This document shows positions 7,617-14,150 of a stretch of DNA of 15,407 nucleotides, piece after piece; the first letter of the stretch is position 1; each line of letters starts with the position of its first letter. This DNA comes from an uncultured Prevotella sp. (GTDB lineage: Bacteria > Bacteroidota > Bacteroidia > Bacteroidales > Bacteroidaceae). Both the position numbers and the translations under genes were made by a program. The notes under the pieces were generated by a model. It was not told where the DNA came from. It was given only the letters and a program-made list of their open reading frames with translations, and did not search any database. The stretch lies in contig CABVDL010000062.1 of NCBI GenBank assembly GCA_902497035.1, forward strand, positions 1 through 15,407, written 5' to 3'.

Positions 7617-8633
7617 TTATTTTTTCTTGGCCGAGGTCTTGGTCTTGGCCGGGGTCTTTGCCGTAGCCTTGGTCTTGGCCTTGTTGGCTGTCTTGGCCTT
7701 GTCGGCCGTGGCAGCAGCCGGCTTAGCCTCAGGCTCGATGCCGACAAGCTCTACGGTGAAAATCAGGGTGGAGTAGGGCTTGATTTGTCCGGCCTCACGC
7801 TCACCGTAGGCGAGTTCCTGGGGAATGTAAATCTCCCACTTGCTGCCCACGGGCATGCTGGTCAGGGCCTCGGTCCATCCCTTGATGACCTGGTCGCAGC
7901 GGAAGGAGTCGGTCTTCTTGCCGCCGTGGTTGGCGGTGGCGTCAAACACCTTGCCGTTGATGGTCTTGCCCTCGTAGATGACATCGACCTTGTCGGTGGC
8001 CTTTGGCTTGGGGCCGTTGCCCTCTTTCAGCACCTTGTATTGCAGGCCTGAGGCGGTGGTGACTACGCCGGGCTTCTTGGCGTTGTTCTCCAGCCACTGC
8101 TCGTTTTCGTGCTTATAGATGCGGTTGCGCTCCTCGCGTGCCTTGGTGGCGCGTCCCTGGAAGAGGTCGCGTGCCTTTTCCATCTTGAACACGGTGGTGT
8201 CTTGCTTCACGCCGGCGATGAAACCTGCGTGGAACGGGGCTGCGCTGATGGAGTCGTCGGTGCCGACAAGCTCGCGGCTCACGTTGGGCAGTATCTGCTG
8301 GACTGCCTGCTGGGCGATGCTGCTGCCGGCCATATAGGCCACGTAGGCGGGGTCTTTCACCTTGCCCAGGGCATCCTCATAGCCACGGATGAAGTCGGCG
8401 ATGTGGGCCGTATCTACATGCAGCCTCTGCTGGAGATAATACTGCAGGCCTTCGGTTGCGGCCAGTCCGGCGGCATAGCTCGTGGTGTCTGACGGCGTGG
8501 TCAGGGTGACGGTCTTTGCCACAGCCACTGGCTCAGCCTTGGTTTTCTTGTCTTTCTTGTCTTTCTTCCCGGCCAGCGTGGTGCCCACGGCGGCTACGAG
8601 GAAGAGCATGGTCAATACTAATGTCTTTTTCAT
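7617..8633 (-). CDS. Exported FKBP-type peptidyl-prolyl isomerase with lysine-rich tail
   Basis: This 338-residue protein catalyses cis-trans isomerisation of proline peptide bonds and likely acts as a periplasmic folding factor. Residues 1-21 are a signal peptide (cleavage likely after TLA21). The mature start is highly charged (GKKDKKDKKTK). An FKBP_N-type helical dimerisation/chaperone domain spans about 48-185, and the FKBP domain about 190-298, with the active-site set Tyr220, Phe230-Asp231, Val249-Ile250, Trp253, Tyr276 and Phe292 all present. After residue 300 comes an unusual tail of 38 residues with 12 lysines plus Ala and Thr, absent from its two paralogs. It is third in an FKBP operon; its ATG lies 3 bp after the preceding gene's stop, and a terminator follows at 7511-7554. 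Confidence 0.94.
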   Translation of the reverse strand: MKKTLVLTMLFLVAAVGTTLAGKKDKKDKKTKAEPVAVAKTVTLTTPSDTTSYAAGLAATEGLQYYLQQRLHVDTAHIADFIRGYEDALGKVKDPAYVAYMAGSSIAQQAVQQILPNVSRELVGTDDSISAAPFHAGFIAGVKQDTTVFKMEKARDLFQGRATKAREERNRIYKHENEQWLENNAKKPGVVTTASGLQYKVLKEGNGPKPKATDKVDVIYEGKTINGKVFDATANHGGKKTDSFRCDQVIKGWTEALTSMPVGSKWEIYIPQELAYGEREAGQIKPYSTLIFTVELVGIEPEAKPAAATADKAKTANKAKTKATAKTPAKTKTSAKKK

Positions 8634-8636
8634 TGT

Positions 8637-9521
8637 TTATTTTGCTCCTACCTTAACAAGTTCAATCTTGAAAATGAGGGCAGAGAAAGGCTTGATGTTC
8701 TCACCGGCCTGGCGCTCGCCATAAGCGAGGTTCTGCGGGATGTATACTTCCCAAACCGAGCCTTCGGGCATGCGGGTCAGTGCCTCGGTCCAACCGGGGA
8801 TCATCTGGCGTGGCTGCATGGTGATGGGGCCATTGCCGTTCTTATAAGAGCTCTCGAATACCTTGCCGTCGATGGTGCGTCCCTCATACTGGACCTTCAC
8901 TGTGGTGGTGTCGGTGGGGATGGCGCCCTTGCCCTCCTTGATGACCTTATACTGCAGGCCTGACTTCAGCGTCACCACGCCCGGCTTCTTCTTGTTGGCT
9001 GCGAGGAACTTCTCGCCTGCGGCCTTGTTGCCGCCATACTGTTTCGACATGGCCTGCGCCTTGATGGCCTGCATCTTGCTTTGTGCCACGGTGTTGGCCA
9101 TCTCTGGTGTCATCAGGCCTTTCTTGCCGGTAGCGCCCGTGATGAAGCCTGCGAGCAGGTTCTTAAGGCTGATGGTCTTGGTGCTGTCGTCGCCATACAC
9201 CTCGTGGTTGACGCCCTTGACGAGCTGTGATGATATCTGCTGGCCTACCTGGAGTCCCATGATGTAGGCGGCCTTCTTCTTGTCGTCGCCGGCATTGGCG
9301 CCCTCATTGATGCCCTTTACAAACTCATCCATGTAGGTGGTGTCGATGACCTGGCCCTGCTCGATGGCCTGGCGTACATACTGCGACTGGGCCAGACCGA
9401 TGGCATAGCTCATGGAATCGACGTCGGTCTTCAGGTCTGCCTTGGGTGCAGAGGAATTGCCGCAGGCTGAGAAAGTGGCTGCGGCGATGGCCATAGCGGC
9501 CATAATCTTGATTGTTTTCAT
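8637..9521 (-). CDS. FKBP-type peptidyl-prolyl isomerase, lipoprotein
   Basis: The 294-residue product has a lipoprotein signal: a hydrophobic segment ending in FSAC, with Cys20 as the lipid-bearing residue, followed by GNSS. An FKBP_N domain covers about 33-175 and the FKBP domain about 180-290. The pocket residues Tyr212, Phe222, Ile241, Trp244, Tyr267 and Phe284 are present, but the position equivalent to Asp37 of human FKBP12 is Glu223 (VFESSY) where both paralogs have Asp. It is therefore a membrane-attached proline isomerase or chaperone facing the periplasm or sitting in the outer membrane. It is the middle gene of the FKBP operon, 50 bp after the cytoplasmic paralog and 3 bp before the exported one. 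Confidence 0.94.
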   Translation of the reverse strand: MKTIKIMAAMAIAAATFSACGNSSAPKADLKTDVDSMSYAIGLAQSQYVRQAIEQGQVIDTTYMDEFVKGINEGANAGDDKKKAAYIMGLQVGQQISSQLVKGVNHEVYGDDSTKTISLKNLLAGFITGATGKKGLMTPEMANTVAQSKMQAIKAQAMSKQYGGNKAAGEKFLAANKKKPGVVTLKSGLQYKVIKEGKGAIPTDTTTVKVQYEGRTIDGKVFESSYKNGNGPITMQPRQMIPGWTEALTRMPEGSVWEVYIPQNLAYGERQAGENIKPFSALIFKIELVKVGAK

Positions 9522-9571
9522 TGTTTTTTTATGATAGTGTTTTGTCTGTTTCCGTTGATGTCACCTCGGCC

Positions 9572-10153
9572 TTATTTCACCTTGATAAGCTCTACGTCGA
9601 AGATGAGTGCGGCATAAGGCGGGATTGACTGGCCGGCCCCGCGCTCGCCGTAGGCCAGTGAGTAGGGGATGAAGAAGCGGTATTTGGCTCCCTCCTGCAT
9701 GAGCTGCAGGCCCTCGGTCCAGCCTTTGATGACCTGATTGAGGCCGAAGGTGGCCGTCTCGCCGCGGCGGTAGCTGCTGTCGAACACCTGGCCGTTGATG
9801 AGTGTGCCCTCGTAGTGGCATTCCACCTGGTCGGAGGCGTTGGGCCTGCGGCCGTTGCCCTCGCGCAGCACCTGGTATTGCAGGCCGCTGGGAAGGGTCA
9901 CCACACCGGGCTTCTTGGCGTTCTTGGCCAGGAAATCCTCGCCTTCGGCCTTTGCGGCCTTGGCCTGCTGCTCCTCCTTCTGGCGGAAGAACGTCTCAAC
10001 GGTCGATTGGGCCTCTGCGTCGGTCATGGCGGCCTTGCCGGCGAATATGTCCTTGATGGCCTGGGCGAAATCGTTGATGTCAAGGTCGGTGGCGGCCATC
10101 TGCTGCAGCTGGCGGCCAATGCTCATTCCAAGAGCGTAACTTACTTTGTCCAT
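9572..10153 (-). CDS. FKBP-type peptidyl-prolyl isomerase, FklB/FkpA-like, no signal peptide
   Basis: A 193-residue FKBP isomerase that begins directly with the FKBP_N domain (MDKVSYALGMSIGRQL) and has no signal sequence, so it should stay in the cytoplasm. The FKBP domain spans about 85-192 and has Tyr114, Phe124-Asp125, Val141-Ile142, Trp145, Tyr168 and Phe185, the complete pocket. A Gln/Lys/Ala-rich helix (58-78) links the two domains, as in FklB and Mip-like proteins. It is the first gene of the three-FKBP operon, with a -7 element 24 bases upstream of its ATG and divergent to the sirtuin gene. The protein starts at 10153; the earlier upstream sequence is AT-rich promoter DNA, which supports this start. 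Confidence 0.94.
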   Translation of the reverse strand: MDKVSYALGMSIGRQLQQMAATDLDINDFAQAIKDIFAGKAAMTDAEAQSTVETFFRQKEEQQAKAAKAEGEDFLAKNAKKPGVVTLPSGLQYQVLREGNGRRPNASDQVECHYEGTLINGQVFDSSYRRGETATFGLNQVIKGWTEGLQLMQEGAKYRFFIPYSLAYGERGAGQSIPPYAALIFDVELIKVK

Positions 10154-10176
10154 TTTTAGTTTCTCTTTTTATCGTG

Positions 10177-10207
10177 CAAAGTTACTATTTTTCACGTGCA
10201 TTGCGAC
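10177..10207 (-). promoter_or_regulatory. Promoter of the FKBP operon
   Basis: On the minus strand TAACTTTG (10177-10184) fits the Bacteroidetes -7 consensus TAnnTTTG. The -33 position, 19 bases upstream, reads GTCG (10204-10207), a poor match, so activity may need help or be moderate. The predicted leader is short, about 15-20 bases. Confidence 0.55.
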
Positions 10208-10233
10208 ATAATTACGGAAAAATTACTATTTTT
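10182..10233. repeat. Direct repeat TTACTATTTTT in the divergent promoter region
   Basis: The 11-base word TTACTATTTTT occurs at 10182-10192 and again at 10223-10233, in the same orientation 41 bp apart, each followed shortly by CAC. The first copy overlaps the FKBP -7 element and the second the sirtuin -7 element. It may be a regulator site or just duplicated promoter sequence. Confidence 0.45.
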
Positions 10234-10234
10234 G
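10200..10234 (+). promoter_or_regulatory. Promoter of the Sir2-family gene
   Basis: TATTTTTG (10227-10234) matches the -7 consensus TAnnTTTG. ATTG (10200-10203) is the nearest -33 candidate, 23 bases upstream, a little longer than usual. Start of transcription would be near 10241, about 33 bases before the ATG. It lies back to back with the FKBP promoter, the two -33 regions touching. Confidence 0.5.
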
Positions 10235-10273
10235 TCACAAAATAACGATACCTTTTTTTAACGTAATTGCAGC

Positions 10274-10969
10274 ATGAAAAAGAAAGTTGTCTTTTTGACG
10301 GGTGCCGGCATGTCGGTGGAGAGCGGGTTCAAGACTTTCCGCGGCAATGACGGCCTGTGGGAGAACTATCCCGTAGAGCAGGTGGCCTCGCATGAGGGAT
10401 GGCTCGCCAATCCAACGCTCGTGACCAATTTCTACAACCAGATGCGGCGCAAGCTGTGGGATGCGCAGCCCTGTGAGGGCCACCGGCTTATTGCGGAAAT
10501 GGAGCTCGACTACAATGTGACGGTACTCACGCAGAATGTGGACAACCTGCACGAGAAGGCTGGCTCCACTCACGTCATCCACCTGCACGGCGAGCTGTCG
10601 AAAGTGTGCTCGAGCGACAATCCCTATGACGAGCGCTACATACGCGAGCTCAAACCCGGCGACCCTGACGTGGTTCCGGGCGAGAAAGCCGGTGACGGGT
10701 CGCTGCTCCGGCCTTTCATCGTGTTCTTCGGCGAGAGCGTGCCCATGCTCACACCTGCCGCTGAGGAAGCTGCCCAGGCCGATGTCTTTGTCATCATCGG
10801 TACGTCGCTCGTGGTGTATCCCGCTGCCTCTCTCGTGCGTTTTGTGCCGCATGGCTGCCCCGTCTATCTCATCGACCCCAACGCCGTTGGCACAGACGCC
10901 AGCGTCATACACATACGGAAGGGTGCCTCTGAGGGCATGAGAGAACTCCTGACGCTCATTCATCCATAG
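10274..10969 (+). CDS. Sir2-family NAD-dependent protein deacylase (CobB-like)
   Basis: At 231 residues this is a short bacterial sirtuin, an enzyme that removes acyl groups from protein lysines using NAD in the cytoplasm. The NAD-binding motifs are GAGMSVESG (10-18), FRGNDGLW (22-29), TQNVDNLHEKAG (86-97) and the catalytic His105 in HLHGEL; GTSLVVYPA follows later. Two departures stand out. The small domain (107-150) has only one cysteine, Cys112, so the four-cysteine zinc site of typical sirtuins is missing. And the acyl-recognition motif YxxR of CobB and SIRT5 reads Tyr54-Asn-Gln-Met57, with Arg58 one place later. Substrate range (deacetylase versus desuccinylase) is therefore uncertain. 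It is a single-gene unit, divergent from the FKBP operon, and ends ahead of the terminator at 11022-11060. Confidence 0.95.
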   Translation: MKKKVVFLTGAGMSVESGFKTFRGNDGLWENYPVEQVASHEGWLANPTLVTNFYNQMRRKLWDAQPCEGHRLIAEMELDYNVTVLTQNVDNLHEKAGSTHVIHLHGELSKVCSSDNPYDERYIRELKPGDPDVVPGEKAGDGSLLRPFIVFFGESVPMLTPAAEEAAQADVFVIIGTSLVVYPAASLVRFVPHGCPVYLIDPNAVGTDASVIHIRKGASEGMRELLTLIHP

Positions 10970-11297
10970 GCATCACGAGCATTTATCTTCTTATCTACAA
11001 TAGCGCGAAAACGAGCAAAAAACAAAAGGTAGCACGACATTCAATCATGCTACCTTTTGTCTTTTATCCAACTTGATGGGACTTATGGTTGAACTGCGCC
11101 GTTAACCCCTTGTTTTGCAAACTCTGAGATGTCACTTTTTTGTCGCACTTTCACGCCTCTGTCCTTGATAATGGTTGATATACAATAATTTATCTTCTAT
11201 ATTATCATTTTCGCCCTTTTGCCTGTTTTGTGGGTCAGTAGGGTGGGGCTGTGGCGACAAAAAGCTGACTTTTTCCCACGAAAAGGGTACTTCTACA
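10970..11297. other. Non-coding stretch between converging sirtuin and polA genes
   Basis: No credible gene was found in these 328 bases. They hold the two-way hairpin at 11022-11060, then AT-rich sequence, and a separated inverted repeat TTTTTGTCGC (11137-11146) / GCGACAAAAA (11254-11263). Close to the polA stop a bulged stem (GTGGG-TCAG at 11230-11238 with CTGA and CCCAC in 11265-11279) could fold on the polA mRNA, but no T-run follows it. The region may be a remnant or copy of a dispersed intergenic repeat, which cannot be decided from one copy. Confidence 0.6.
11022..11060. terminator. Bidirectional intrinsic terminator between the sirtuin gene and polA
   Basis: A perfect 13-bp inverted repeat pairs 11022-11034 (ACAAAAGGTAGCA) with 11048-11060 around a 13-base loop. 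On the plus strand the stem ends in a T-rich part continued by CTTTTA; on the minus strand it is followed by TTTTTT. It lies 53 bp after the sirtuin stop, and 238 bp after the polA stop on the other strand, so it can serve both converging genes. Confidence 0.75.
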
Positions 11298-14060
11298 TCA
11301 GTGAGCCTCCAACCAGTTATCGCCCCATCCGGCATCTGCAATGAGTGGCACTTTTAGTTTGGCTGCACCCTGCATCTCTTCCAATACAATCTTCTCCACT
11401 TTCTCGGCCTCAGAAGGCACAACGGAGAAGTTGAGCTCGTCGTGCACCTGAAGTATCATCCTCGACTTCAAGCCCTCCTGTTTGAACCTTCGCCATATTC
11501 TTATCATGGCTATCTTTATGATGTCGGCCTCCGAGCCTTGGATGGGCGCGTTGATGGCATTGCGCTCCGCAAAGCCCCTCACTGTGGGGTTGTGGGAGTG
11601 GATGTCGGGCAGATAACGGCGGCGGCCGTACATGGTCTCGGCATAGCCCTTGTCGCTGGCACGCTCTTTTGCGGCCTCCATATATTCGTGAACCTTGGGG
11701 AAGGTCTTGAAATAGTCGTCAATGAGCTGCTTGGCCTCACTCCGCTGAATGTCCATGCGCTGCGCCAGTCCAAAGGCCGTGATGCCGTAGATAATGCCGA
11801 AGTTGGCTTGCTTGGCCTTTTTGCGCTGACTGTCGCTGACGCTTTCCATCGGCTCCTTCCATATTTTAGCTGCCGTTGCGCGGTGTATGTCGAAGCCCTC
11901 CCTGAACGCCTCTATCATGTTGTCGTCGCCTGAGAGATGAGCCATCAGGCGCAGCTCAATCTGACTATAGTCGGCTGAGAACCAGCGGCATCCTGGCTCA
12001 GGTATGAAACACTTGCGTATCTCTTTGCCGTCGTCGTCACGCACTGGAATGTTCTGAAGGTTGGGGTCGCTCGACGACAAGCGTCCAGTGGCAGTGATGG
12101 CCTGGTTGAACGAGGTGTGGATGTGGCCCGTCTTGGGGTTGATGAGCTTAGGAAGCGCCTCCACATACGTGCTGAGGAGCTTCTTCACGCCACGGTAGTT
12201 GAGAATGGCATCTACTATCTTTGCCTTGCCGCGCAGCTGCTGCAGCACCTCCTCCGATGTGACATACTGCCCCGACTTTGTTTTCTTTGGTTTATCAATG
12301 AGCTTCATCTGCCCGAAGAGAATGTCGCCCACCTGCTTGGGTGAGGAGATGTTGAAGTTGCACCCTGCTTCCTTTAGCGCCTCCTGCTCATACTGGTTCA
12401 TGCGCTCGGTGAAGGCGCGCTGGGTGTCCTGGAGCGATGTGGTGTCGAGACAGACGCCGTTTAGCTCCATGTCGGCCAGCACCCTCACCAGTGGCATCTC
12501 GATGTCCCAGAACAGCCGTTCGCCGTTCACCTCTTTTAATTTAGGCTCAAGCACGTCCTTCAGTCGCAGTGTGACGTCGGCATCCTCAGCCGCATATTCA
12601 TATACCTCACCGGGCTCGAGGTCGCGCATGTTGCGCTGCGACTTCCCCTTGGGGCCTATCAGCTCTTCGATGTGTACGGTCTGATAGTGGAGGAGCGTCT
12701 CGGCCATGTAGTCCATGTTGTGACGCAGTTCGGGCTGTATGATGTAGTGGGCGAGCATTGTGTCGAAGAGCTTGCCCTGGATGTCGATGCCGTACTGCCG
12801 TAGCACCTCATAGTCGTATTTGATGTTCTGTCCCACTTTAAGTATGGCTTCGTTCTCATACACCGGACGGAAAATCTCCACCATGCGCTGCGCCTCACTG
12901 CGTTCTGCGGGGATGGCGACGTACCAGGCCTCGAATGGCCTCACGGCAAAGCTAAGTCCCACCAGTTCGGCTTCCATCGCATTGGTCGATGTGGTCTCCG
13001 TGTCCAGACTGACAATTTCCGTTGTCAATAAAAAGTCACGTAATCGCTCTGCTTCCTCCTCAGTGTCAATGAGTTGGTAGTTGTGAGGAGTGGTTTTAAG
13101 TGTCGCGAGAGTGGCGTTTTCCTCAGCTTCCGACCCGTTGGCTGGTTTTTCGGCGAACAGAGAGAGCTGCGGGTTAACATTATTTTGTTTTTCGTCACGC
13201 TTGTTTAGAAACCTTTCCGTGAAGCGCTTGAACTCCAATTCATCGAAGATTTTGGTGAGCTGCTGCTTGTCGGGCGTCCTCATCTGTAGGTCGTCAAGTG
13301 AAAGCTCGATTGGAACATCCGTACGAATGGTGGCAAGAAACTTCGACATTTTGATGTCGTCGCGTGCCGTCTCCACTTTTTCCCTCATTTTTCCTTTTAG
13401 CTCATCGGTGTGACTGAGCAGCTGCTCTACCGACCCGAACTGGTTGATGAGCTTGACAGCCGTCTTCTCTCCTACGCCAGGGCAGCCGGGATAGTTGTCG
13501 GCCGTGTCGCCCATGAGTGCGAGCAGGTCAATCACCTGGGCTGGGGTAGTGATGCCGTATTTCTCCTCTATCTCCTTTTCGCCGATGATGTCGTAGCCTC
13601 CGCCATGGCGCGGCCGGTACATATAGACGTTAGGGCGGATGAGCTGTCCGTAGTCTTTATCGGGCGTGAGCATAAAGGTGTCTATGCCCTCGGCCCCTGC
13701 CTTAGTGGCGAGCGTGCCTATGACGTCGTCGGCCTCGTAGCCGTCGGCCATGAGAATGGGTATGTGCATGGCCGAGAGAATTTGCTGGATATATGGCACC
13801 GAGAGCTTGATGTCCTCGGGTGTGGCCTCCCGCTGGGCCTTGTAGTCGGGAAATGCCTCGTGGCGGAACGTCTTGCCGTGGTCGAAAGCCACGCCGAGGT
13901 AGTCGGGATGCTCCTTGTCGATGATTTCCTTGAGCGTGTTGCAGAAGCCGAGGATGGCTGAGGTGTTCAAGCCTTTCGAGTTGATGGTTGGCCGCTTGAT
14001 GAATGCATAGTAGGCGCGGAAGATTATCGCGTAAGCATCTAAAAGAAAGAGTTTCTTCAT
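11298..14060 (-). CDS. polA: DNA polymerase I
   Basis: Pol I fills gaps and removes RNA primers in replication and repair. The 920-residue protein has all three activities. The 5' nuclease (about 1-290) shows DGYEADDVIGTLA (106-118) and GDTADNYPGCPGVGEKTA (184-201). The 3'-5' proofreading domain (about 325-515) keeps its carboxylates: Asp353 and Glu355 in SLDTET, Asp416 in NIKYD, and Tyr489/Asp493 in YAAED, so proofreading should be active. The polymerase domain has motif A with Asp697 in DYSQIELR, motif B from Lys750 to Tyr758 in NFGIIYG (Phe754, so dideoxynucleotide-discriminating type), and motif C with Asp874-Glu875 in QVHDEL. The linker between nuclease and exonuclease carries QLSLF (298-302), an exact match to the sliding-clamp-binding consensus. 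It stands alone on the minus strand, 90 bp from the divergent prenyl synthase gene. Confidence 0.98.
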   Translation of the reverse strand: MKKLFLLDAYAIIFRAYYAFIKRPTINSKGLNTSAILGFCNTLKEIIDKEHPDYLGVAFDHGKTFRHEAFPDYKAQREATPEDIKLSVPYIQQILSAMHIPILMADGYEADDVIGTLATKAGAEGIDTFMLTPDKDYGQLIRPNVYMYRPRHGGGYDIIGEKEIEEKYGITTPAQVIDLLALMGDTADNYPGCPGVGEKTAVKLINQFGSVEQLLSHTDELKGKMREKVETARDDIKMSKFLATIRTDVPIELSLDDLQMRTPDKQQLTKIFDELEFKRFTERFLNKRDEKQNNVNPQLSLFAEKPANGSEAEENATLATLKTTPHNYQLIDTEEEAERLRDFLLTTEIVSLDTETTSTNAMEAELVGLSFAVRPFEAWYVAIPAERSEAQRMVEIFRPVYENEAILKVGQNIKYDYEVLRQYGIDIQGKLFDTMLAHYIIQPELRHNMDYMAETLLHYQTVHIEELIGPKGKSQRNMRDLEPGEVYEYAAEDADVTLRLKDVLEPKLKEVNGERLFWDIEMPLVRVLADMELNGVCLDTTSLQDTQRAFTERMNQYEQEALKEAGCNFNISSPKQVGDILFGQMKLIDKPKKTKSGQYVTSEEVLQQLRGKAKIVDAILNYRGVKKLLSTYVEALPKLINPKTGHIHTSFNQAITATGRLSSSDPNLQNIPVRDDDGKEIRKCFIPEPGCRWFSADYSQIELRLMAHLSGDDNMIEAFREGFDIHRATAAKIWKEPMESVSDSQRKKAKQANFGIIYGITAFGLAQRMDIQRSEAKQLIDDYFKTFPKVHEYMEAAKERASDKGYAETMYGRRRYLPDIHSHNPTVRGFAERNAINAPIQGSEADIIKIAMIRIWRRFKQEGLKSRMILQVHDELNFSVVPSEAEKVEKIVLEEMQGAAKLKVPLIADAGWGDNWLEAH

Positions 14061-14097
14061 CCTATTAATTCTATTTTCTTTGTAAAATTACTAAATT

Positions 14098-14131
14098 CTT
14101 GCAATACTTTGGACTAAAAGCATTAATTTTG
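14098..14131 (+). promoter_or_regulatory. Promoter of the polyprenyl synthase gene
   Basis: TAATTTTG (14124-14131) fits the -7 consensus TAnnTTTG. CTTG (14098-14101) is a possible -33 element, 22 bases upstream. The predicted start near 14138 leaves a leader of about a dozen bases before the ATG at 14151. No equally good promoter for polA was seen on the other strand of this 90-bp gap. Confidence 0.55.
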
Positions 14132-14150
14132 CAATAAATAAATATCATCG

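Noticed and set aside
7614..7740. Repetitive CTTGGCC-rich DNA as a non-coding tandem repeat
   Set aside because: It is in frame as the lysine/alanine/threonine tail of the FKBP protein, so it is coding low complexity.
10235..10963. Minus-strand open frame of 242 codons opposite the sirtuin gene
   Set aside because: The plus strand encodes all sirtuin motifs; the antisense product shows no recognisable family.
11132..11341. Small minus-strand frame overlapping the polA 3' end
   Set aside because: It starts inside polA codons in another frame and continues into AT-rich sequence; composition is not protein-like.
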